NCBI GenBank assembly: GCA_033762375.1
Contig: JANRLQ010000030.1
Span: forward strand, 1 to 64,000
Source: RDXT01 sp033762375
GTDB taxonomy: Bacteria; Bacteroidota; Bacteroidia; J057
Reading direction: 5' to 3'
DNA length: 64,000 bases
The notes beneath the pieces were generated by a model. The model had not been told where the DNA came from, did not search any database, and saw only the letters and a program-made list of their open reading frames with translations. The position numbers and the translations under genes are program-made. Below are positions 25,389 to 32,895 of this stretch, piece after piece. Position 1 is the stretch's first letter. Each line of letters starts with the position of its first letter.

Positions 25389-26291
25389 ATGGATTACAGA
25401 CTGAGCCACCTTCAGCAACTTGAATCCGAAGCTATTTACGTAATCCGTGAAACTGCTGCACAGTTTGAGCGCCCGGTACTGCTCTTTTCCGGGGGCAAAG
25501 ATTCTATCTGTGTGGCCTGGCTGGCCCGTAAGGCCTTCTGGCCCGGCAAGCTGCCCTTCTCGATGATGCACGTAGATACGGGTCATAATTTTGACGAGAC
25601 GATCGAATACCGCGACTGGTTCCTGTCTGAGATCGGTGCCCGCCTTATCGTAGCTTCTGTACAGGACTCTATTGATAAAGGTCGTGTGGCTGAAGAAAAA
25701 GGCCCCAACAAAAGCCGCAACAGCCTCCAGAGCGTAACCCTGCTGGATGCTATTGAAGAAAATAAGTTTGATGCCTGTATCGGAGGGGCCCGCCGTGATG
25801 AGGAGAAGGCCCGTGCCAAGGAGCGGTTTTTCTCCCACCGGGATGAGTTTGGGCAGTGGGATCCCAAAAACCAGCGTCCTGAGCTCTGGGATCTCTACAA
25901 TGGCTATAAACACCGGGGCGAAAACTTCCGGGTATTCCCCATCAGCAACTGGACCGAGCTGGATGTGTGGATGTACATCAAGCAGGAAAACATACCCCTG
26001 CCGAGCCTGTACTTCTCTCACCGCCGCCGGGTGGTCAACCGCGATGGCGTGCTGCTGGCTGAGACCCCGCATATCACCCTCATGAACGGTGAGTCGTATG
26101 AAGAAATGACAGTACGTTTCCGCACCATCGGAGACTCTACCTGCACCGGTGCTGTCCTCTCTGAGGCTGCTACCCTGGACGATGTCATCGAAGAAATCTC
26201 TGCAAGCCGGGTCACCGAGCGTGGCGGACGGGCTGATGACAAACGCTCTGAGGCTGCGATGGAAGAACGCAAAAAGGCTGGTTATTTCTGA
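25389..26291 (+). CDS. cysD: Sulfate adenylyltransferase subunit 2
   Basis: PP-loop ATP pyrophosphatase subunit of ATP sulfurylase; 300 residues from the chosen ATG. The SGGKDS pyrophosphate-binding loop lies about residue 35 (PVLLFSGGKDSICVAWLARK), and CIGGARRDEEKARAKER and FPISNWTELDVW are typical of CysD. It works as a complex with the GTPase subunit encoded next. The open frame begins upstream at 25332 without a good start context. Confidence 0.96.
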   Translation: MDYRLSHLQQLESEAIYVIRETAAQFERPVLLFSGGKDSICVAWLARKAFWPGKLPFSMMHVDTGHNFDETIEYRDWFLSEIGARLIVASVQDSIDKGRVAEEKGPNKSRNSLQSVTLLDAIEENKFDACIGGARRDEEKARAKERFFSHRDEFGQWDPKNQRPELWDLYNGYKHRGENFRVFPISNWTELDVWMYIKQENIPLPSLYFSHRRRVVNRDGVLLAETPHITLMNGESYEEMTVRFRTIGDSTCTGAVLSEAATLDDVIEEISASRVTERGGRADDKRSEAAMEERKKAGYF

Positions 26292-26388
26292 TCTATCTGG
26301 CTACACGTCCCGCATGGGAACAGAAGCTCCGGGCAGGAGCAGTTTATTGGTATTCTCCATTCGATTCAACATTTAACACATATACAGC

Positions 26389-27630
26389 ATGGATTTGCTG
26401 CGTTTTTCTACGGCCGGCAGTGTGGATGACGGCAAAAGCACCTTGATTGGTCGCCTGCTCTATGATACCAAGTCTATCTTTGAGGACCAGATCGAGTCTA
26501 TCGAGCGTACCAGCCGCGAGCGCGGTGACGACTACCTCGACCTCGCACTCCTCACCGACGGCCTCAAGGCTGAGCGGGAACAGGGTATCACCATTGACGT
26601 CGCTTACCGGTACTTCGCTACGCCCCGCCGTAAGTTTATCCTCGCCGATACCCCCGGGCATATTCAATATACCCGCAACATGGTCACCGGCGCTTCTACG
26701 GTCAACCTCGCCATCATCCTGATTGATGCACGCCACGGCGTGGTGGAGCAGACCCGCCGTCACTCCTTCATCGCTTCGCTGCTGCAGATCAAACACCTGA
26801 TCGTGGCCATCAACAAGATGGACCTCGTGGATTACTCCGAAGAAGTGTATAACCGCGTGAAGGATGAGTATCAGGCATTCTCCTCCAAGCTGAATGTACC
26901 GGATATCCGCTACATCCCGATGAGTGCCCTCCGGGGGGACAATGTCGTGGACAAGTCCGAAAACATGCCCTGGTACGAAGGTTCCACCATGTTGTACACC
27001 CTGGAGACGGTACACGTCGGCAATGACTACAATTTTGTGGACAGCCGTTTCCCGGTGCAGTATGTCATCCGTCCGCAGTCTGAGGCCTATCGCGACTACC
27101 GTGGATTTGCAGGTCGGGTAGCAGGCGGGGTATTTAAGCCCGGTGATGAGATCATGGTACTGCCTTCTGGTTTTACCTCCAAGATCAAGCAGATTGATAC
27201 CTACGAAGGGCCTGTGCCCGAGGCGTTTGCCCCGATGTCCTGCACCATCATCCTGGAGGATGAGATTGATATCAGCCGCGGCGACATGATCGTCAAGCCA
27301 GACAATCAATCCAAAATGGGACAGGACCTGGAGATTATGGTCTGCTGGATGAACGAAAAACCCCTGCAGGAGCGTGGCAAGTACCGTATCCGCCACACCA
27401 CCCGCGACGCCCGCTGTGTCGTGAAGGAGGTCCGCTACAAGGTGGATATCAACACCCTGCACCGCGTGGAGGAAAACAAAAGCCTCGGCCTGAATGACAT
27501 CGGCCGGATCCAGATCCGCACCACCGTGCCGCTGATGTTTGATCCCTACGTCCGCAACCGCTACACAGGGAGTGTGATCCTGATAGACGAGTTCACCAAT
27601 GAAACCGTAGCTGCCGGTATGATCATGTGA
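26389..27630 (+). CDS. cysN: Sulfate adenylyltransferase subunit 1 (GTPase)
   Basis: EF-Tu-like GTPase whose hydrolysis drives APS formation by CysD. G1 is GSVDDGKST near residue 10, the switch region EREQGITIDVAYRYF follows, G3 is DTPGH and G4 is NKMD. At 413 residues it is a stand-alone CysN, not a CysNC fusion, consistent with the separate cysC upstream. A hairpin terminator follows at 27657-27682. Confidence 0.96.
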   Translation: MDLLRFSTAGSVDDGKSTLIGRLLYDTKSIFEDQIESIERTSRERGDDYLDLALLTDGLKAEREQGITIDVAYRYFATPRRKFILADTPGHIQYTRNMVTGASTVNLAIILIDARHGVVEQTRRHSFIASLLQIKHLIVAINKMDLVDYSEEVYNRVKDEYQAFSSKLNVPDIRYIPMSALRGDNVVDKSENMPWYEGSTMLYTLETVHVGNDYNFVDSRFPVQYVIRPQSEAYRDYRGFAGRVAGGVFKPGDEIMVLPSGFTSKIKQIDTYEGPVPEAFAPMSCTIILEDEIDISRGDMIVKPDNQSKMGQDLEIMVCWMNEKPLQERGKYRIRHTTRDARCVVKEVRYKVDINTLHRVEENKSLGLNDIGRIQIRTTVPLMFDPYVRNRYTGSVILIDEFTNETVAAGMIM

Positions 27631-27656
27631 TCAGCTGGTTGGCACTAAGTTTTTTC

Positions 27657-27692
27657 AGCCCATCTGCGCGAGCAGGTGGGCTTTGTGTTTTT
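27657..27692 (+). terminator. Terminator after cysN
   Basis: AGCCCATCTGC (27657-27667) pairs with GCAGGTGGGCT (27672-27682), 11 bp with one G-U, around a GCGA tetraloop; TTGTGTTTTT follows. It also lies past the 3' end of the convergent small ORF. Confidence 0.75.
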
Positions 27693-27707
27693 GGGAAAAA
27701 GGCAAAT

Positions 27708-27887
27708 TTATTGGCCCAGAGATGGATTTTCGGCCTTGCGCCGCTGCCGGAGTTGCTGTACAGTGGCTGCCGTCCGGCTTCGGATGACGAGCAGGGCTGC
27801 TGACATCGGCAGGTGGCTGACAGACTGCCAGGCTTTTTCTTTCCAGGCCCATACTTCTTCCTGGACTTTTGAGATCTTAGGCTCCAT
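27708..27887 (-). CDS. Small ORF overlapping PIN gene, candidate partner
   Basis: A 59-residue ORF starting ATGGAGCCTAAG inside the last codons of the PIN gene (11-base overlap), so it is likely translated by coupling. The product begins MEPKISKVQEEVWAWKEKAW and is highly charged and probably helical, ending in an Arg-rich stretch (LRQRRK). Small helical proteins with an EVW..K core accompany many PIN toxins, so an antitoxin or accessory role is plausible, but the gene order (third, after the nuclease) is not the usual one. It is too short to be caught by common ORF cutoffs. Function is inferred only from context. Confidence 0.6.
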   Translation of the reverse strand: MEPKISKVQEEVWAWKEKAWQSVSHLPMSAALLVIRSRTAATVQQLRQRRKAENPSLGQ

Positions 27888-28368
27888 AACCGGTGAGTTC
27901 TGTAGGGGTAATAATCCGAAGGGGGGTATTATACCGAAGTTGTATATTCAGTAACTGAATACGCCGCTCTCTGTTTACGTTCGCTAGGTGTTTATAGTTC
28001 CAACTGGTGAGAAAATCTATGTTCTGAGTGACACAGCATGCTATGTGAAGGGCATCGTAGTATTTGTTTCCAGGAAGTACTCCGTTGTCAATATACGCTT
28101 GTGCTAAAGATGCTACCTCATCAAGGCGAGGTAATTCCAGGATTTCTATCGGATAAGTTTCCAGAATAGAAAGTAATGAAGCTTTTTGGAAAGGGTCGGG
28201 AGTCTGGGCCAGTTCGTCAATTACGAACTCGGAAACAAATGTTTCATATATATTTTTTTTCACAAAATTTTCAAAAAAGTCAATGGTGATCTCTTGCTTT
28301 TCTGGGGCATCTTCTGCGAAAATGAAATTAATCACAGACGTGTCGAGGTATATGCGGGGACGATTCAT
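27877..28368 (-). CDS. PIN domain nuclease (VapC-like)
   Basis: A 163-residue PIN-fold ribonuclease. The four acidic active-site positions are visible: Asp9 (IYLDTSV), Glu52 (VIDELAQ), Asp105 (KYYDALHIA) and Asp118 (NIDFLTSWN). These proteins cleave tRNA, rRNA or mRNA and usually act as type II toxins. Its start overlaps the upstream XRE gene (ATGA), and its 3' end overlaps the 59-residue ORF. The stretch is visibly AT-richer than its flanks, which suggests acquisition by transfer. Confidence 0.9.
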   Translation of the reverse strand: MNRPRIYLDTSVINFIFAEDAPEKQEITIDFFENFVKKNIYETFVSEFVIDELAQTPDPFQKASLLSILETYPIEILELPRLDEVASLAQAYIDNGVLPGNKYYDALHIACCVTQNIDFLTSWNYKHLANVNRERRIQLLNIQLRYNTPLRIITPTELTGYGA

Positions 28369-28775
28369 GGCTGTTTAGCAGACTCTAAGGTGCCTATTCG
28401 TACGCTGAGTGTATTCATCTGCTGGATGAGCGTGATGATCATGTCTTTTAAATCGGATGAGGTATCATGGTTAATCTGAACATTGGCGTTTACGCTGACT
28501 ACTTTCCCGTTGTCATTTACATTAACTACAAAGGATTTTCCTTCTCCCAGGATATCACTCGCCTTGACTCCCAGCACGTCTGCAATCTGATGAAGCCGGG
28601 TCAGGCTGAGGTCGGTTTCACCACGCTCAATCTTAGCATACCCCCCAGAACTCATCTGAAGTGCATCAGCAACATTTTCTTGAGTCAATTCAAGTGACTG
28701 ACGGAGAAAGCGGATTTTGTCACCTACGGTTTTGAGTAAGAGGTCTGTATTTGTTGAATTGTCTTGCAAGGGCAT
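28365..28775 (-). CDS. XRE-family HTH regulator
   Basis: A ~136-residue DNA-binding protein with an N-terminal Cro/CI helix-turn-helix (RFLRQSLELTQENVADAL, then GGYAKIERGETDLSLTRLHQIADVLGV). The C-terminal half (NVNDNGKVVSVNANVQI, then a helical LIQQMNTLSVRIGTLE) probably dimerises. As first gene of an overlapping trio with a PIN nuclease it is a likely antitoxin or autorepressor. The ATG at 28775 is supported by a TAAATTTG element 19 bases upstream; the frame continues to 28808. Confidence 0.9.
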   Translation of the reverse strand: MPLQDNSTNTDLLLKTVGDKIRFLRQSLELTQENVADALQMSSGGYAKIERGETDLSLTRLHQIADVLGVKASDILGEGKSFVVNVNDNGKVVSVNANVQINHDTSSDLKDMIITLIQQMNTLSVRIGTLESAKQP

Positions 28776-28793
28776 ATATAGATAGTTAAAGAT

Positions 28794-28801
28794 CAAATTT
28801 A
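28794..28801 (-). promoter_or_regulatory. -7 promoter element of the XRE-PIN operon
   Basis: TAAATTTG on the minus strand matches TAnnTTTG exactly and lies 19 bases from the chosen XRE start. It would give a leader of about 12 bases. Confidence 0.4.
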
Positions 28802-28838
28802 TAAACAAATTGGATAGATGCCTTACGCTTACAGTAAA

Positions 28839-28846
28839 TATTTTTG
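28839..28846 (+). promoter_or_regulatory. -7 promoter element of the orphan secreted protein
   Basis: TATTTTTG matches TAnnTTTG and lies about 50 bases before the ATG at 28899. No TTG is found at the normal -33 spacing. Confidence 0.35.
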
Positions 28847-28898
28847 AATGCTAGGTGTAAATTTTTCTAGTCGTTCACAACCCTTTAATTTTACAAGT

Positions 28899-29498
28899 AT
28901 GAAAGTGCTAATTTTTGTTTTTTTCGTAGTACTCATTGGGCCTGCATCACTCTTGGGACAGGGCAATACAGGTATTAAAGACTGTAATCAGTCTCCATTG
29001 GCTAGAGGGGTTTTTACAACGATTCAGGTTGCAGGGGGAACTTCTTTTAGTGGCTATCTTTATAAACCACTACTTAAAAGTATCCCTCGGTGTAACCAAG
29101 TTATGATTGCACAAGACCCAAGAGGTGATGGCGGAAGCATAAACCTGGGAGACTTTAAAGGTTATGCCATGTCATACGAGTACAAATCTGCCTTGTACAT
29201 TGCTTCAACTGATGACCAAAATCTTTGGGCATATGTGTCTCCTACGATACTAAAAGCGGAGATGATCAATGGTCAACTTTTCATTGATGGTGAACCAACA
29301 GATATAACCTATTGGAGTTGTTTCAAGCAGGAGTACAAGGAAAGAATAGGCCAGGTGGGCAACTGCGAATGGTCGGATGTTGGATCATGTTTAACGACAT
29401 TAGGCCCCGAAACGTTGGTTTGTCTAGGCGCAAGATGTGGATACCCTGTTGTGTATTCTGCGGTTCGTGCCTCAGCTTCTTGTGCTCTAAGAAAATAA
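28899..29498 (+). CDS. Orphan secreted Cys-containing protein
   Basis: A 199-residue protein with a signal peptide (MKVLIFVFFVVLIGPASLLG). The mature part has eight or more cysteines spread over its length (DCNQS, RCNQV, SCFKQ, NCEWS, SCLTT, VCLGARCG, SCALRK), suggesting disulfides after export. I recognise no family. Base composition is lower in GC than the surrounding chromosome, like the adjacent XRE-PIN module. It is followed by a strong terminator and is monocistronic. Confidence 0.7.
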   Translation: MKVLIFVFFVVLIGPASLLGQGNTGIKDCNQSPLARGVFTTIQVAGGTSFSGYLYKPLLKSIPRCNQVMIAQDPRGDGGSINLGDFKGYAMSYEYKSALYIASTDDQNLWAYVSPTILKAEMINGQLFIDGEPTDITYWSCFKQEYKERIGQVGNCEWSDVGSCLTTLGPETLVCLGARCGYPVVYSAVRASASCALRK

Positions 29499-29530
29499 CC
29501 AATCTCAAGGTTTTGAGCGTATTGGGTATT

Positions 29531-29560
29531 ACCCATCCACATAGGTGGATGGGTTTTTCT
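29531..29560 (+). terminator. Rho-independent terminator
   Basis: ACCCATCCAC (29531-29540) and GTGGATGGGT (29545-29554) form a perfect 10-bp stem with a 4-base loop, followed by TTTTCTTT. It ends the orphan secreted protein gene. Confidence 0.85.
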
Positions 29561-29680
29561 TTATAGACCTACCTAGCATTCGATTTGAGATACCCTGTAT
29601 TAGGAAATTTTTTCCCTTTCTCTGTAACAAATCCCACCCTCCGGCATCATACTCCCGAAAAATAACCTAATACCTCGTAT

Positions 29681-30532
29681 ATGAAGCGCACAATTGCGGT
29701 AGCTGCCGGGATGCTCCTGGTGGCCTGGAGCCTTCAGGCTCAGACTTTTCCTTATTTTCAGGTGGCCGTTGTCGGTCAGGGTGAGCCTGTGGTGCTGATT
29801 CCGGGGTTTGCCTGCGCGGGATCGGTCTGGGACGAAACGGTGGCGGTACTCGCGGCAAACTACACCTGTCATGTCGTGACCCTGGCGGGTTTTGGGGGCG
29901 TGAAACCTGCTCCCGAACCCTCCCTGGACAGTGTGCGGGTTGCGCTGGGGGCCTATGTACGCCAGCTCGACCGGCCCCTGCTCATCGGGCATAGCCTCGG
30001 CGGGGGACTCGTGCTTATGCTCGCTGCAGATGCACCGGCGGCTGTGCGGGGGGTGCTGGTGGTGGATGCCTTGCCATTTTTGGCGGGGGTACAGGATCCG
30101 ACCCTTACCCCCGACCGGATCCCGATGGACCGCGTCCAGATGGGAGCCCAGATGGCGGCTACGGGGACAGATGCTTTTGCCGCGCAGCAGCGCCAAACCC
30201 TCCAGACCATGATCACAGCCCCTGACCAGGTAGAAAAAGCCCTGGCCTGGAGCCTCGCTTCTGACCGGGTCACGATGGGACGGATGTTTGTGGATTTTTA
30301 CAAAACAGACCTTCGGGCCCGTATTGCGGCGATTAAGGTGCCGGTGCGGGTGCTGGGTTCCGGAGCGTTTGGGGCGGGATACGTGACACAGGCCTATGCC
30401 CTTCAGTATCAGGCCCTTGAAGGAGTACAGATTGAGGTGCATCCCACAGCCCGCCATTTTATCATGTATGACGCGCCAGACTGGTGGATGGCACAGGTGA
30501 CGGGATTTGTCCGTGAGCGGTTGAACCCTTGA
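29681..30532 (+). CDS. Exported alpha/beta hydrolase
   Basis: A 283-residue hydrolase with a signal peptide (cleavage near LQAQ, residue 21). The oxyanion-hole strand VVLIPGFACAGSVWD, nucleophile elbow GHSLGG (Ser105) and a C-terminal His in PTARHFIMYDAP give the catalytic triad; the acid residue is not certain. The substrate (ester, lactone or peptide) cannot be assigned. It ends 13 bases before the sigma-factor gene and may share its transcript. Confidence 0.88.
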   Translation: MKRTIAVAAGMLLVAWSLQAQTFPYFQVAVVGQGEPVVLIPGFACAGSVWDETVAVLAANYTCHVVTLAGFGGVKPAPEPSLDSVRVALGAYVRQLDRPLLIGHSLGGGLVLMLAADAPAAVRGVLVVDALPFLAGVQDPTLTPDRIPMDRVQMGAQMAATGTDAFAAQQRQTLQTMITAPDQVEKALAWSLASDRVTMGRMFVDFYKTDLRARIAAIKVPVRVLGSGAFGAGYVTQAYALQYQALEGVQIEVHPTARHFIMYDAPDWWMAQVTGFVRERLNP

Positions 30533-30545
30533 TGTTGGGCAAAAT

Positions 30546-31106
30546 ATGGTACCTTTATCCCTTTCTGCAGATTCGATACCGGAGTCTGTCTCCTCATCTG
30601 AGATGCCTGCTGCTGACAAAACCACCCGATTTCATGCCTGGTACCGTACGTATCAGCCCCGTATCTACCGGCTCTGCATGGGATATACCGGTGGTGATGT
30701 ACTGGGGGCGCAGGACCTGGTACAAGAGACCTTTGTGAAGGTCTGGCAACACCTGGATCACTTCAAGGGGGCCTCACAGCCTGGTACCTGGATCTACCGG
30801 ATCGCAGTTAATACCTGTCTGACGCATATTCGCACCCAGAAGCGTCGCCCGGTCCAGCGCCTCGGTGAGACCGCCCTACAAATACCGGAGCCGCCGCCGG
30901 AGCACCAGGAGCAGCTCACGATGCTGTACCAGTGTATCGCCCGCCTGCCGGAGACAGACCGGCTGATTATCTCAATGGTGCTCGAAGAGACACCTTATGA
31001 GGAGATCGCAGCTGCCTGGCAGATGACCGAAAACAACCTCCGGGTCCGCATCCATCGCATCAAACAAAAACTCACAGATTTTTTCAACCAATATGAAAAA
31101 CTTTGA
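30546..31106 (+). CDS. ECF-type RNA polymerase sigma factor
   Basis: A 186-residue sigma-70 family protein of the extracytoplasmic-function group. Region 2 shows YQPRIYRLCMGYTGGDVLGA and DLVQETFVKVWQHLDHFKG with GTWIYRIAVNTCL; region 4 shows YEEIAAAWQMTENNLRVRIH. It overlaps the next gene by 14 bases, the usual layout for a sigma factor with its membrane-bound inhibitor. The start could also be a Met about 20 codons downstream (MPAADKTTRF). Confidence 0.92.
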   Translation: MVPLSLSADSIPESVSSSEMPAADKTTRFHAWYRTYQPRIYRLCMGYTGGDVLGAQDLVQETFVKVWQHLDHFKGASQPGTWIYRIAVNTCLTHIRTQKRRPVQRLGETALQIPEPPPEHQEQLTMLYQCIARLPETDRLIISMVLEETPYEEIAAAWQMTENNLRVRIHRIKQKLTDFFNQYEKL

Positions 31107-31680
31107 AACCCTCCAGCAGGTCTGGGGTACAGCATCCGCCCCTGCTCCTGCACCAGATGCTGCCGACAAGATTATCCGGCAGGTACGCAGAACCCTGCGC
31201 CAACAATGGATCATCGGGCTGGTTTCACTGCTGCTGGTCGTGCCCGTGATCGTCTCAATCTGGATCTGGATCCCGTTTGAGTCGGTCTGGACCTATGCCG
31301 GGATGAGCCTGATCTTGTGTTGTATCCTCGGAGCCAGTTTGTACATGGTCCTGATGTACCGGCAAGTGCCTGCTGCGGCTGATCTCCCGCCTGCTGATCT
31401 GCTGTCAGCCTGGGAACAACACCATACCCGCATGCAGCAACATCGGAAGTGGTTTTCGCGGATTTATATGACCTTCCTGAGCCTGGGGCTGGCGATGTAC
31501 ATGACAGAACTCCTGGTGCCCGCTTCCTGGACCTTTCGCCTGGTGGCCATCGGGAGCACCGCTGGCTGGATCCTCTTTGTGTGGACCTGGCTGGGACCCC
31601 GTATGCAGCAAAAATCAGATGTCCGCTACGAAGCACTCATCACGGCCCTCCGGCAAAAAAAACAAACGCTGGAGGCCTGA
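31093..31680 (+). CDS. Membrane protein, probable anti-sigma partner
   Basis: A 195-residue protein with a ~40-residue cytoplasmic N terminus (MKNFETLQQVWGT...) and four predicted transmembrane helices arranged as two hairpins (about 38-60, 65-88, 128-145, 150-170), ending in a charged tail. No family is recognised. Its start overlaps the ECF sigma gene, which suggests it binds and inactivates that sigma factor, but it lacks a recognisable zinc (HxxxCxxC) anti-sigma motif. The assignment is contextual. Confidence 0.75.
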   Translation: MKNFETLQQVWGTASAPAPAPDAADKIIRQVRRTLRQQWIIGLVSLLLVVPVIVSIWIWIPFESVWTYAGMSLILCCILGASLYMVLMYRQVPAAADLPPADLLSAWEQHHTRMQQHRKWFSRIYMTFLSLGLAMYMTELLVPASWTFRLVAIGSTAGWILFVWTWLGPRMQQKSDVRYEALITALRQKKQTLEA

Positions 31681-31696
31681 GCGGTACAAAACGCAA

Positions 31697-31726
31697 ATCC
31701 CGGCGGAGGGTATCCTTCGCCGGGAT
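31697..31726. terminator. Bidirectional terminator
   Basis: ATCCCGGCG (31697-31705) pairs with CGCCGGGAT (31718-31726), and inner AGG/CCT extends the stem. It lies between the convergent membrane-protein gene and hisB. Neither side has a long T run. Confidence 0.6.
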
Positions 31727-31733
31727 CATGTGG

Positions 31734-32873
31734 TTAGAGCAGTCCTTTGGTGGTCGGGAGTTGCTGGTCGCCCGGGATACGGCTGACAGCCAGGCGGATA
31801 GCACGCGCCACTCCTTTAAAGGTTGCCTCAATCAGGTGGTGGGTGTTGTGGCCTGTCGTGCGCACGCGCAGGTTGCAGCGGGCAGCATCTGAAAAGGACT
31901 TAAAAAAATGCATCAGCATTTCAGTCGAAAACGCACCGACCGTTTCCCGCATCGGCGCCACCTCCCAGATCAGCCAGGGCCTGCCCGAGAAGTCTATGGC
32001 TACCTCAGCCAGGGCATCGTCCATTACGAGGGTAAAACAGCCATACCGTTCGATCCCGCGTTTGTCGCCCAGCGCCTGCCGGAAGGCTTCTCCCAGGGCA
32101 ATGGCTGTGTCCTCAATGGTGTGGTGGTCGTCAATGTGGAGGTCCCCCTTCACGGATACGGCCATGTCACACCGGCTGTGTTTGCCGAGCTGGTCCAGCA
32201 TATGATCCAGAAATCCAATCCCGGTCTCGTGCCGGGTGATGCCCGTGCCATCAAGATTCAGGCTGACACGCACCTGTGTCTCCAGGGTATCGCGGGTAAT
32301 CCGGGCCGTACGCCCTTGTTGCCGGGCGAAAAAAGCTACAATCTCGGTCCAGTCCTGTGTCTCCAGGGCCAGCGTATCCCGGAGGCGGGTCCAGTCCACA
32401 TCATTGTCCTGAGTATCCACGCTGCGGCCTATCAGGATGCCGCGTGCCCCCAGGTTGTGCGCCAACTGGATGTCTGTGGGCCGGTCCCCGATCACAAAAG
32501 ACCCCGCCAGGTCATATTCACCCGTCAGGTAGTGGGTGAGGAGGCCTGTACCAGGTTTTCGGGTGGGGGCTTGTTCGTGTTTGAACGTACGGTCAATAAT
32601 TACCTCGTCAAAAACAATTCCTTCACCCCGGAATATCTCCAGCATTTTTTCATGTGCCGGCCAGAAGGTCTCCTCCGGAAAGGATGAGGTCCCCAGCCCG
32701 TCCTGGTTGGTGACGATGACAAGCCGGTAGGGAGCCAGTTGGGTGATCTGCTTCAGGGCAGAGATGACACCCGGAAGGAAAGAGAGTTTTTCCAGGCTGT
32801 CAACCTGATAGGTATCGGGTGGCTCCGCGATCAGGGTGCCGTCCCGGTCAATAAACAATACGGGTTGTTTCAT
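31734..32873 (-). CDS. hisB: Bifunctional histidinol-phosphatase / imidazoleglycerol-phosphate dehydratase
   Basis: Fusion enzyme for two steps of histidine synthesis. The N-terminal ~165 residues are a HAD phosphatase with Asp9 and Asp11 in LFIDRDGTLI and a later FVIGDRPTDIQLA. The C-terminal ~195 residues are the dehydratase: GIGFLDHMLDQLGKHSRCD, the metal-binding HIDDHHTIEDTAIALG and THHLIEATFKG. At 379 residues it matches the E. coli-type fusion. It is last in hisG-D-C-B, 22 bases after hisC. Confidence 0.96.
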   Translation of the reverse strand: MKQPVLFIDRDGTLIAEPPDTYQVDSLEKLSFLPGVISALKQITQLAPYRLVIVTNQDGLGTSSFPEETFWPAHEKMLEIFRGEGIVFDEVIIDRTFKHEQAPTRKPGTGLLTHYLTGEYDLAGSFVIGDRPTDIQLAHNLGARGILIGRSVDTQDNDVDWTRLRDTLALETQDWTEIVAFFARQQGRTARITRDTLETQVRVSLNLDGTGITRHETGIGFLDHMLDQLGKHSRCDMAVSVKGDLHIDDHHTIEDTAIALGEAFRQALGDKRGIERYGCFTLVMDDALAEVAIDFSGRPWLIWEVAPMRETVGAFSTEMLMHFFKSFSDAARCNLRVRTTGHNTHHLIEATFKGVARAIRLAVSRIPGDQQLPTTKGLL

Positions 32874-32895
32874 ACAAGTGGCTATTGGGGCAAGC

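Noticed and set aside
27655..27852. 65-residue minus-strand frame next to the PIN gene
   Set aside because: It is out of frame with the better 59-residue ORF, which overlaps the PIN stop and starts with a proper ATG.
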